DNA of 5,047 nt from an uncultured Collinsella sp. (lineage in GTDB: Bacteria; Actinomycetota; Coriobacteriia; Coriobacteriales; Coriobacteriaceae). The notes under the pieces were generated by a model. It ran no database searches, was not told where the DNA came from, and was given only the letters and a program-made list of their open reading frames with translations. The stretch spans positions 1 to 5,047 of the forward strand of contig URBP01000110.1 in the NCBI GenBank assembly GCA_900546105.1, read 5' to 3'. Shown one piece after another: positions 1 through 5,047 of the stretch. Position numbers and translations under genes: made by a program. Positions within the stretch are counted from its first letter, which is position 1, and the number at the start of each line of letters is the position of its first letter.

Positions 1-620
1 GCGCCACGCTCGATAGCCTGAGAAGGCGTCGCCACGCGGGACTGGTCACCAAGGGCGGCACCCACCGGACGCACGCCCGGAGTCACGATCAGAGCATCAG
101 GACCCAGCAGCTCACGCATGTCGTGAGCCTCCATCGGCGAGCACACGATACCGTCGATGCCGTTGGCCTGAGCGAGCTTTGCCAGGCGGGCGGCCTCCTC
201 GGCCACGGGCGACTCGACGCCGATCTCGCTCAAGGCATCCTGATTCATGCTCGTGAGCACGGTGATGGCGACGAGCTTGGCGCGGTCTTCGCGCGCCTCC
301 TCGGCACCCTCGCGGCAGGCAGCGAGCATGGCGCCCGAACCCAAGCCGTGAACCGAAAGCAGGTCGGCACCGGCAAGCGAGGCCGAGCGGGCGGCACCGC
401 GAACCTGATGCGGAATGTCATGGAACTTAAGGTCGAGGAAGACCTTAAAGCCAAGGTCCTTAAAGGTCTTGACGATCTGGGGACCCTCAGCGTAATAGAG
501 CGTCATGCCGACCTTGAGCCAGGCGGCATGGCCCGAAAGCTCGTGGGCGAGCTCGAGCGCGCGCTCACGGTCGCAGTCGAGGGCGACGATAACACGGTCG
601 CGGGCATCATTCTCTAGCAT
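1..620 (-). CDS. pyrF: Orotidine 5'-phosphate decarboxylase, 3' end cut by the window edge
   Basis: Cytosolic enzyme that decarboxylates OMP to UMP, the last step of de novo pyrimidine synthesis. The visible 206 residues start MLENDARDRVIVALD and form most of a TIM-barrel. Seen motifs: the strand-1 VALD aspartate (D15), the WLKVG lysine (K36), and the signature FLDLKFHDIP (61-70), which supplies the catalytic Asp-Lys-Asp set (D63, K65, D68). TVLTS (120-124) and PGVRP (181-185) are the later substrate and phosphate-binding segments, followed by GDQSRVATP. Family members are usually about 230-240 residues, so roughly 30 residues, including the final VVGRPI-like phosphate-binding motif, lie beyond the left edge. 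The ATG at 620 overlaps the end of pyrD by 7 bases, with a weak GGTAGGTG ribosome site about 9 bases upstream, so translation is probably coupled to pyrD. No frameshift is seen. The family call is near certain; only completeness is unknown. Confidence 0.96.
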   Translation of the reverse strand, partial: MLENDARDRVIVALDCDRERALELAHELSGHAAWLKVGMTLYYAEGPQIVKTFKDLGFKVFLDLKFHDIPHQVRGAARSASLAGADLLSVHGLGSGAMLAACREGAEEAREDRAKLVAITVLTSMNQDALSEIGVESPVAEEAARLAKLAQANGIDGIVCSPMEAHDMRELLGPDALIVTPGVRPVGAALGDQSRVATPSQAIERG

Positions 621-1537
621 TCGAAAGCACCTACCAGCTCGTTGATGTCCTTCACGCCCTGGGACTCGGCCCAGGCCTCGAGCTCATGCGCGATCTTAAG
701 CGAAGCACACGGATCGACGAAGTTGGCCATGCCGACCGACACGCAGGTGGCGCCGGCCAGGATAAACTCAGCCGCATCCTCGCCGGTCATGACACCGCCG
801 ACACCGTTGATGGGGATATCGACGGCCTGGGCAACCTCCCAGACCATGCGCACGGCGATGTGGTGGCACAGCGGGCCCGAAAGGCCGCCCTTGGGCTTGG
901 CCACGCGGGACTTGCGGGTATGAACGTCGATGGCCATGCCCTGGATGGAGTTGATGACCGAAAGGCCGTCGGCGCCGGCGGCCTCGAGAGCCTTGGCAAT
1001 CTCGGCAACGTTGACCGGAGCCATCTTTACGAACAGCGGCTTATCGGTCACCTTGCGGCAGGCAGCCATAACGGAAGAGGCGCCCTCGGGCGTGGAACCC
1101 ATGGCGGCACCGCCGGCGGCGATATTAGGGCAGCTCACGTTGATCTCGTAGCCGGCAGCCCAGGGGCACAGCTCGACATACATCTCGAGTGCGCGGACAA
1201 ACTCGTCAACGGAGTGGCCGGCAACCTGACAGATGACCTGGCAGCCGTCCTTGGACAGCTGTTCGAGCCACGGACCGGACTCGCGGGCAAAGGCGGCCAC
1301 GCCGGGGTTCTGAAGGCCCACGGAGTTGATCATACCGCCGGGAATCTCGGCCATGCGGGGTGCGGGATTGCCGGGCCAGGGCTCGGCAGCACAACCCTTG
1401 GTGGTGATGGCGCCCAGCTGGGAAACATCAAAGAAGTTCTGGAACTGCCAACCGTAGCCAAAGGTACCGGCTGCGGTGTTGATGGGGTTCTGCATCTTGA
1501 CGCCGCCGAAATCGACGGCCATGTTCACGGTACCCAC
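614..1537 (-). CDS. pyrD: Dihydroorotate dehydrogenase class 1B, catalytic (FMN) subunit
   Basis: Oxidises dihydroorotate to orotate on FMN and passes electrons to PyrK. Numbered from the inner ATG at 1522 (302 residues): NPINTAAGTFGYG (12-24) opens the barrel; AITTKG (38-43) holds an FMN-contacting lysine; GMINSVGLQNPG (63-74) is the orotate-side loop; EINVSCPN (126-133) carries the catalytic-base cysteine C131 typical of class 1 enzymes (class 2 has serine). VKMAP (165-169), INSIQGMAID (190-199), GGLSGP (212-217) and GVGGV (240-244) are later substrate and FMN phosphate sites. Adjacent pyrK identifies the NAD-dependent class 1B type. Length matches the family (about 300-310). The start is uncertain. 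GTG at 1537 shares one base with the pyrK stop and has AAGGTGG 10 bases upstream. ATG at 1522 has only a weak ribosome site but aligns better with remembered homologue N-termini. The frame is open further upstream to 1828 but there it only shadows pyrK. Confidence 0.96.
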   Translation of the reverse strand: MGTVNMAVDFGGVKMQNPINTAAGTFGYGWQFQNFFDVSQLGAITTKGCAAEPWPGNPAPRMAEIPGGMINSVGLQNPGVAAFARESGPWLEQLSKDGCQVICQVAGHSVDEFVRALEMYVELCPWAAGYEINVSCPNIAAGGAAMGSTPEGASSVMAACRKVTDKPLFVKMAPVNVAEIAKALEAAGADGLSVINSIQGMAIDVHTRKSRVAKPKGGLSGPLCHHIAVRMVWEVAQAVDIPINGVGGVMTGEDAAEFILAGATCVSVGMANFVDPCASLKIAHELEAWAESQGVKDINELVGAFEC

Positions 1538-2328
1538 TAGAAGACCACCACCTTGGAAGCATCGAACACGGGGCCGCACATGCAGGCACCCTTCATACCG
1601 TCGACCGTCTCGACATTGCAGGTGTTGCAGGCGCCAAAGCCGCAGCTCATCATGCGCTCGAGCGACACCTCGCAGTACGCACCGGCCTCGGCGGCAGCGG
1701 CGGCAACTTTCTTCATCATGACAGCGGGGCCGCAGCTGGCCACATAGTCGTAGCCGCCCTCTCCAAGCAGCTCGGCTGCCGGGTCGGTGCAAAAACCGTG
1801 CGTGCCGAGCGAGCCGTCGTCGGTGCACACGTTGACCGTGGCGCCCAGCGCGCGGAACTCATCGACGCCCACGGCCTTGGACGCGGTGCCAAAGCCCAGG
1901 CACACGTCGACGGCCACACCCTGCTCGACGAGCATGCCGGCAAGGCACAGCACGGGCGGAACACCGATGCCGCCCGCAACGAGCAGCGCCTTCCTGGTGC
2001 CCTCGGGCACAAGCCAGCCGCGGCCGCCAGGGCCCAGCAGATTAGAGGTGGAACCGGGGGCCATCTGCGACAGACGACGGGTGTCGTCGCCCACGACGGC
2101 GTACCACAGCTCGACGGTGCCGGCCTGGGCGTCGGCGCGATAGAAGCTCAGGGGCACGCGAAGCAGCGAGGACGCATCGCCGGGCACGGCAATGTTCACA
2201 AACTGACCGGGCTTGAGCGCACTTGCAAGCTTGGGGGCCGAGATAACGAGCGAGAAGATGCCGTCGGCGATCTCCTGGTTCGAGACGACCTCGAAGTCGT
2301 GCATGCGTGCAGTGGAAGGTGTGGGCAT
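1537..2328 (-). CDS. pyrK: Dihydroorotate dehydrogenase electron-transfer subunit (FAD, 2Fe-2S)
   Basis: Partner of PyrD in the class 1B heterotetramer; it carries electrons from PyrD FMN through a 2Fe-2S cluster and FAD to NAD+. The 263 residues (B. subtilis PyrK is about 256) show a ferredoxin-reductase layout. An FAD-binding beta-barrel (about 10-105) contains GQFVNI (41-46), LRVPLSFYR (56-64) and GPGGRGW (99-105). A nucleotide-binding domain has LLVAGGIGVPP (115-125) and SCGPAVM (198-204). The C-terminal cluster motif is C229-x4-C234-x2-C237-x11-C249, with an extra C251. The usual arginine directly before the proline of the FAD motif (RPxS) is valine here (R57-V58-P59). ATG 2328 is preceded by GGAG with a 5-base spacer. 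The gene sits 92 bases after pyrC, behind a terminator-like hairpin, and its TAG stop runs into the pyrD start. No signal peptide or membrane segment is seen. Confidence 0.95.
   Translation of the reverse strand: MPTPSTARMHDFEVVSNQEIADGIFSLVISAPKLASALKPGQFVNIAVPGDASSLLRVPLSFYRADAQAGTVELWYAVVGDDTRRLSQMAPGSTSNLLGPGGRGWLVPEGTRKALLVAGGIGVPPVLCLAGMLVEQGVAVDVCLGFGTASKAVGVDEFRALGATVNVCTDDGSLGTHGFCTDPAAELLGEGGYDYVASCGPAVMMKKVAAAAAEAGAYCEVSLERMMSCGFGACNTCNVETVDGMKGACMCGPVFDASKVVVF
1548..1554 (-). promoter_or_regulatory. Probable ribosome binding site of pyrD inside the end of pyrK
   Basis: AAGGTGG lies 10 bases before the GTG at 1537. It encodes the Lys-Val-Val of the pyrK C-terminus as well, so it could be coincidental. 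It is the main reason for preferring GTG 1537 over ATG 1522. Confidence 0.4.
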
Positions 2329-2333
2329 AGACG

Positions 2334-2337
2334 CTCC
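2334..2337 (-). promoter_or_regulatory. Ribosome binding site of pyrK
   Basis: GGAG with a 5-base spacer before the ATG at 2328. It supports this start over the later in-frame ATG at residue 9 (2304). Unlike the other genes here, pyrK has a free-standing ribosome site not embedded in an upstream gene. Confidence 0.7.
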
Positions 2338-2343
2338 AATCCC

Positions 2344-2359
2344 CCATGCGGTTGCATGG
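2344..2359 (-). promoter_or_regulatory. Short hairpin just upstream of the pyrK ribosome binding site
   Basis: Inverted repeat CCATGC / GCATGG with a four-base loop, a perfect six-pair stem ending 6 bases before the GGAG ribosome site of pyrK (2337-2334). It follows the larger stem-loop by 16 bases and does not compete with it for bases. It could stabilise a processed pyrK-D-F transcript or tune ribosome loading; chance cannot be excluded for six pairs. Confidence 0.35.
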
Positions 2360-2375
2360 TTCAGGCGAACAGAAA

Positions 2376-2400
2376 GCGCGGCACCGCAAGGGCACCGCGC
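2376..2400 (-). terminator. Stem-loop with T-rich tail between pyrC and pyrK (terminator or attenuator-like)
   Basis: On the transcribed strand, arm GCGCGGTGCC (2400-2391), loop CTTGC (2390-2386) and arm GGTGCCGCGC (2385-2376) form ten pairs, eight Watson-Crick and two G-U. The bases immediately after (2375-2367) read TTTCTGTTC. This is the architecture of an intrinsic terminator, although the T run is short and interrupted. It starts 20 bases after the pyrC stop. Because pyrK follows in the same direction, it may give partial termination, stabilise the pyrRBC message, or be a processing site. No T tail exists on the opposite strand, so direction is clear. Confidence 0.55.
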
Positions 2401-2420
2401 ACAAAAGCGATAAGGCTATG

Positions 2421-3710
2421 CTAGCAGATGCAGCCGTCGGCGAGTGTCTGCTTGCCGCCGACAAACACATCGGTGGCACGACCGGTGAGCGTGCGGCCGG
2501 CAAAACCGGAGTTCTCGGCACGCGACTCGTAACCGTCCTCGCCGACCGTCCAAGTTGCGGTGGGATCGAACACGGTCAGGTCGGCAACGGAGCCCGCCTT
2601 GACCTGAACCTGGTCGAGGCCCAGGATCTCACGCGGCTTGATGGCCATGAGCTCGACCATGCGGCCCACGCTCATCTTGCCCGTGTTGACCAGCTCGGTG
2701 AGCACAAGCGACAGCGAAGTCTCGAGACCGATCATGCCAAAGGGCGCAAGCTCGAACTCACGGGCCTTCTCCCACGGGGTATGGGGAGCGTGATCGGTGA
2801 CGATAGCGTCGACGGTGCCGTCGATGACGCCCTGACGGATGGCCTCGGCATCTTCCTCGGTACGCAGCGGCGGATTGACCTTGAGCGAGGTGTTGTAGGT
2901 CTCGTCCAGGTCGTTCTCGGTCAGGAACATGTGGTGCGGGGTAGCCTCGCAGGTAACCTGAACGCCAGCGGCCTTACCGGCACGCACGATCTCCAAGCCA
3001 TGGGCGGTGGAGATGTGCTGGATGTGCAGCTTGGCACCGGTCAGCTTGGCGATCTCGATGTCGCGGGCGATCTGGAGCTCCTCGCCGGCAGCCGGCCAGC
3101 CCTCGAGAGCCAAACGGGTAGAGACCTTGCCCTCGTTGATCTGGCCGTGGCCGACCAGGTCCTCGTCCTGGCAGTGGCTCATAAAGACCTTGCCGAACAT
3201 CTTGCCGTAGTCCATGCAGCGACGGAGCATGCCCGCGCCCTGCACGCCGCGACCGTCGTCGGTGAAGGCGACGGCGCCGTGGGCGACCATATCGCCCATC
3301 TCGGACATAGCCTCGCCCTTAAGACCGCGGGTCATGGCGCCCGACGGATAGACGCGGCAGTGACCGACCTCGGCAGCGCGGGACTTGACGAACTCCACGA
3401 CGGTGCCGTTATCGGTGACGGGATCGGTGTTGGGCATGGAGCACACGCCGGTAAAGCCGCCCTTGGCAGCTGCGCGGGTGCCGCTCTCGATGTCCTCTTT
3501 GACCTCGTAGCCGGGCTCGCGAAGGTGAACGTGCATATCCACCAGGCCGGGGACGAGGTACTTGCCGGAAAGGTCGCGGACCTCGGCTCCCTCGACGGCG
3601 AGATTCTCGCCGACCTCGGCGATCTTGTCGCCGTCAATCAGGACGTCAACGACACCGTCAAGCTCGACGGACGGGTCGACGACGTGGGCATTCTTAAGAA
3701 GCAAGGCCAT
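2421..3710 (-). CDS. pyrC: Dihydroorotase (class I, long form)
   Basis: Zinc amidohydrolase that cyclises N-carbamoyl-L-aspartate to dihydroorotate. It has 429 residues, matching B. subtilis PyrC (428) and longer than the E. coli class II enzyme. Seen motifs: DMHVHLREPG (58-67) with the metal pair H60/H62 and substrate arginine R64; SMPNTDP (91-97); AFTDDG (148-153) with D151, the aspartate that bridges metals in this class in place of a carbamylated lysine; SHCQDEDL (178-185) with H179; HISTAHG (232-238) with H232; NPPLR (279-283); and TDHAPHT (305-311) with catalytic D306 and substrate histidine H310. FAPFG-like LAPFGMIGLET (321-331) is also classic. ATG 3710 is chosen because GGAGG lies 8 bases upstream and the protein then starts MALLLKNAHVVDP as homologues do. 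The frame is open to 3866 but that part only shadows pyrB. The start overlaps the pyrB end by 17 bases. All key residues are present, so dihydropyrimidinase/hydantoinase is unlikely. Confidence 0.97.
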   Translation of the reverse strand: MALLLKNAHVVDPSVELDGVVDVLIDGDKIAEVGENLAVEGAEVRDLSGKYLVPGLVDMHVHLREPGYEVKEDIESGTRAAAKGGFTGVCSMPNTDPVTDNGTVVEFVKSRAAEVGHCRVYPSGAMTRGLKGEAMSEMGDMVAHGAVAFTDDGRGVQGAGMLRRCMDYGKMFGKVFMSHCQDEDLVGHGQINEGKVSTRLALEGWPAAGEELQIARDIEIAKLTGAKLHIQHISTAHGLEIVRAGKAAGVQVTCEATPHHMFLTENDLDETYNTSLKVNPPLRTEEDAEAIRQGVIDGTVDAIVTDHAPHTPWEKAREFELAPFGMIGLETSLSLVLTELVNTGKMSVGRMVELMAIKPREILGLDQVQVKAGSVADLTVFDPTATWTVGEDGYESRAENSGFAGRTLTGRATDVFVGGKQTLADGCIC

Positions 3711-4638
3711 TATCGGCACCTCCAAGCAGCAGATACAGGATAGCCATACGCACGCAGATACCGGCGTAGACCTGCTCCAGGATGACGGAGCGTTGCGGGT
3801 GGTCGGCCATATAGGAATCGAACTCGACGCCGCGGTTGATGGGGCCCGGGTGGCAGATGATCGCATCGGGCTTCATGAGCTTCTCGCGGTCCTTGGTCAG
3901 GCCGAAGAGCTTGTGGTACTCACGAATCGTGGGGAACGGGGCACCCTCGAGGCGCTCCTGCTGCACGCGCAGCATGTAGACGACGTCCAGCTCAGGCAGG
4001 ACGGAATCGAGGTCGCTCGTCACGTGGTCGCAGCCCAGGACCTCGGGCGCCGGCGGCAGCAGCGTGCCGGGGGCGACGGCGTAGGTCTCGCAGCCCATGA
4101 TCTTAAGTGCGGGGATCAGCGAGCCGCACACGCGGGAGTGCGCGATATCGCCGACGACGGCGACCTTCAGACCGTGGAAGTCACCCTTGTGCTCCCAGAT
4201 GGTGTACAGGTCGAGCAGGGCCTGCGTGGGGTGGTTGTGCTTGCCGTCGCCGGCGCAGATGACGCTCGCGGGCGAGTTCTGCGTGACGATGTAGGGAGCA
4301 CCGGCGTGCTTATCGCGAACGACGATGCAATCAATCTTGTAGGCGTTGAGGGTCTCGACGGTGTCGACGAGGCTCTCGCCCTTGACCGTGGAGGTCGAGG
4401 AGCCGCCAAAGTTGAGGCTGTCGGCCGAAAGGCGCTTCTCGGCGAGCTCGAAGGAGCTGCGGGTGCGCGTCGAGGGCTCGTTGAACATGTTGACGATGGT
4501 CTTGCCCTTGAGCGTGGGGACCTTCTTGATCGCACGCTCGTTGACCTCAGAGAACGCCTTGGCGGTCTCGAGGATGAGCTTGATGTCCTCTTCGGAGTAC
4601 TCGGTAATGTCGATCAGGTGCTTATGGTTGAACGCCAC
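3694..4638 (-). CDS. pyrB: Aspartate carbamoyltransferase catalytic subunit
   Basis: Condenses carbamoyl phosphate with aspartate to N-carbamoyl-aspartate, the committed step. Numbered from GTG 4638 (314 residues): the carbamoyl-phosphate loop FNEPSTRTR (52-60); VKGES (85-89) with K86, the lysine that reaches in from the neighbouring subunit; HNHPTQALLDLYT (134-146) with H134; GDIAHSRV (163-170); MLRVQQER (222-229), the aspartate-binding arginine segment; and HPGPINRG (263-270). This is a complete ATCase rather than ornithine carbamoyltransferase, judged by the aspartate-domain motif and the operon. No pyrI regulatory gene follows; pyrC does, so the enzyme is probably an unregulated trimer. 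Start choice: an upstream in-frame GTG at 4650 would add four residues, but the GGGAGG ribosome site (4655-4650) overlaps it with no spacer, while GTG 4638 has an 11-base spacer and lies 4 bases after the preceding stop. The 3' end contains the ribosome site and start of pyrC. Confidence 0.96.
   Translation of the reverse strand: MAFNHKHLIDITEYSEEDIKLILETAKAFSEVNERAIKKVPTLKGKTIVNMFNEPSTRTRSSFELAEKRLSADSLNFGGSSTSTVKGESLVDTVETLNAYKIDCIVVRDKHAGAPYIVTQNSPASVICAGDGKHNHPTQALLDLYTIWEHKGDFHGLKVAVVGDIAHSRVCGSLIPALKIMGCETYAVAPGTLLPPAPEVLGCDHVTSDLDSVLPELDVVYMLRVQQERLEGAPFPTIREYHKLFGLTKDREKLMKPDAIICHPGPINRGVEFDSYMADHPQRSVILEQVYAGICVRMAILYLLLGGADNGLAS
3719..3723 (-). promoter_or_regulatory. Ribosome binding site of pyrC, inside the end of pyrB
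   Basis: GGAGG followed by an 8-base spacer and the ATG at 3710. It is the best ribosome site in the window and lies inside pyrB codons, so it fixes the pyrC start and implies translational coupling with pyrB. Confidence 0.8.
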
Positions 4639-4642
4639 GGTA

Positions 4643-4909
4643 CTACTCACCTCCCAGCGGCGCGGAGCCCACGTGGGAACCCGGCGCGACGTCGTTAATC
4701 TCGACGGCGGTGTAGCCGTCGACTTCCTTCATATATAGGTGCACGTTCTCCTCATGCGACGAGGGAACGTTCTTGCCGACAAAGTCCGGCGAGATGGGGA
4801 GCTCACGGTGACCGCGGTCAACGAGAACTGCCAGCTCGATGCGGCTCGGACGGCCCAGGTCCATGACGGCATCCAGAGCGGCGCGGATAGTACGGCCCGT
4901 ATACAGGAT
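4643..4909 (-). other. pyrR: PyrR-specific portion of the chimeric frame
   Basis: From ILYTGRT onward the 88 codons match the PyrR C-terminal half: the rest of the PRPP-binding loop (TGRT), then LVDRGHRELP and GKNVP, which are highly conserved in PyrR. By remembered B. subtilis numbering R81 corresponds to R141 and K92 to K152, residues linked to pyr RNA binding, while the R146 position is serine (S86). The segment joins pyrB within 4 bases, as expected of a native pyrR at the head of the operon, so I take this part as the authentic local sequence. Confidence 0.85.
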
Positions 4910-5047
4910 GTCGTCCACCAGCACGACGCGCTTGCCCTTGACGATGCTGCGCACGGCCGAAAGCTTCATCCGCACACCCTTCTCGCGCAGCTCCTGCGAA
5001 GGCTGGATAAACGTACGGCCGATATACTTGTTCTTGATGAGTCCCAT
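4643..5047 (-). CDS. PyrR C-terminal half joined to a PurF-like N-terminal segment; 5' end at window edge
   Basis: Uninterrupted 134-codon frame with two different halves. Residues 1-37 (GLIKNKYIGRTFIQPSQ, then VRMKLSAVRSI) read as the flexible-loop region of amidophosphoribosyltransferase PurF, which starts purine synthesis. Residues 47-112 (ILYTGRTIRAALDA, GRPSRIELAVLVDRGHRELP, VGKNVP) read as PyrR, the pyrimidine-operon RNA-binding attenuator and uracil phosphoribosyltransferase. They meet at GKRVVLVDD (38-46), the PRPP motif both families share. About 90 N-terminal residues of a normal PyrR (about 180) are missing. A full PurF is about 470. The ATG at 5047 matches an internal methionine of PurF (YE[ML]GLIKN), so the frame probably continues past the edge. 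A C-terminal tail of about 20 residues (NDVAPGSHVGSAPLGGE) exceeds the usual PyrR end. Position just before pyrB fits pyrR. Whether this protein exists is doubtful; an assembly join is the simpler explanation. Confidence 0.75.
   Translation of the reverse strand: MGLIKNKYIGRTFIQPSQELREKGVRMKLSAVRSIVKGKRVVLVDDILYTGRTIRAALDAVMDLGRPSRIELAVLVDRGHRELPISPDFVGKNVPSSHEENVHLYMKEVDGYTAVEINDVAPGSHVGSAPLGGE
4650..4655 (-). promoter_or_regulatory. Ribosome binding site of pyrB, inside the end of the pyrR frame
   Basis: GGGAGG lies within the last codons of the preceding frame. It overlaps a possible GTG start at 4650, which argues for the GTG at 4638 (11-base spacer) as the true pyrB start. Translation of pyrB is likely coupled to the preceding gene. 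Confidence 0.7.
4937..5047 (-). other. purF: PurF-like segment (PRPP flexible loop) at the right edge
   Basis: Thirty-seven codons resemble the PurF stretch between its glutaminase domain and PRPP motif: GLIKNKYIGRTFIQPSQ and ELREKGVRMKLSAVR are nearly word for word the B. subtilis PurF region as I recall it. In PurF this is the mobile loop that closes over PRPP. PyrR has no such segment; at this place it normally has sequence leading through a DxxxYRDD-type stretch. The segment runs to the last base of the window, so its upstream context cannot be seen. Confidence 0.8.

Noticed and set aside
686..1540. 284-codon open frame on the plus strand opposite pyrD
   Set aside because: Antisense shadow of a clearly identified gene, with the same Gly/Ala/Leu/His-rich mirror composition.
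1538..1828. N-terminal extension of pyrD into pyrK
   Set aside because: The extra frame is a Cys/Arg-rich out-of-frame reading of the pyrK C-terminus, with no homology to PyrD.
2418..2426. TGCTAGCAT at the pyrC stop as an extended -10 promoter for pyrKDF
   Set aside because: Only a partial match, no convincing -35 element at 16-18 bases, and a transcript from here would run at once into the terminator-like stem.
2346..3743. 465-codon open frame on the plus strand opposite pyrC
   Set aside because: It exactly mirrors pyrC with codons in antiphase. Its translation is rich in Gly/Ala/Asp/Leu/Val with no recognisable domain, as expected from strong third-position G/C bias.
3711..3866. N-terminal extension of pyrC to the open-frame limit
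   Set aside because: The added residues overlap pyrB, are not dihydroorotase-like, and the GGAGG-ATG pair at 3723-3708 marks the start.
4639..4642. PyrR-dependent attenuator between pyrR and pyrB, as in B. subtilis
   Set aside because: The genes are only 4 bases apart (or overlap by 8), leaving no room for one. Any leader attenuator would lie upstream of pyrR, outside the window.
3562..4698. 378-codon open frame on the plus strand opposite pyrB
   Set aside because: It is a shadow of pyrB; no ribosome site, no known motif, and pyrB motifs on the other strand are unmistakable.

Overview
The window is one stretch of a de novo pyrimidine (UMP) biosynthesis operon. All real genes are on the minus strand, so transcription runs from the right edge (5047) to the left edge (1). 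In transcription order it holds a pyrR-type sequence (incomplete or chimeric at its 5' end), pyrB, pyrC, pyrK, pyrD and pyrF (cut by the left edge). The DNA is GC-rich with strong G/C bias at third codon positions, which produces long meaningless antisense reading frames. Gene order, the class 1B dihydroorotate dehydrogenase pair (PyrK plus PyrD) and the protein style suggest a Gram-positive gut bacterium of the Coriobacteriia, most like Collinsella. That taxonomic guess comes from memory of the proteins, not from a search.

Layout. 5047-4643 is an open frame whose first ~37 codons read as the PurF (amidophosphoribosyltransferase) flexible-loop region and whose last ~88 codons read as the C-terminal half of PyrR. 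The two meet at the phosphoribosyltransferase PRPP motif. 4638 (or 4650) to 3694 is pyrB, aspartate carbamoyltransferase. 3710-2421 is pyrC, dihydroorotase, overlapping pyrB by 17 bases. 2420-2329 is the only real intergenic gap (92 bases); it holds a strong stem-loop followed by a T-rich run and a second short hairpin before the pyrK ribosome binding site. 2328-1537 is pyrK, the electron-transfer subunit. 1537 (or 1522) to 614 is pyrD, the catalytic subunit. 620 to 1 is pyrF, OMP decarboxylase, overlapping pyrD by 7 bases.

Together the enzymes make carbamoyl-aspartate (PyrB), close it to dihydroorotate (PyrC), oxidise it to orotate with NAD+ through FAD, a 2Fe-2S cluster and FMN (PyrK/PyrD), and decarboxylate OMP to UMP (PyrF). 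Carbamoyl-phosphate synthase (carAB) and orotate phosphoribosyltransferase (pyrE) are not in the window. pyrE may lie beyond the left edge.

The most unusual item is the PurF/PyrR join at the right edge. It is either an assembly chimera at a contig end, which I think more likely, or a real recombinant phosphoribosyltransferase. The second is the terminator-like stem-loop that splits the operon into pyrR-B-C and pyrK-D-F halves. I see no mobile elements, CRISPR arrays, tRNA or rRNA.
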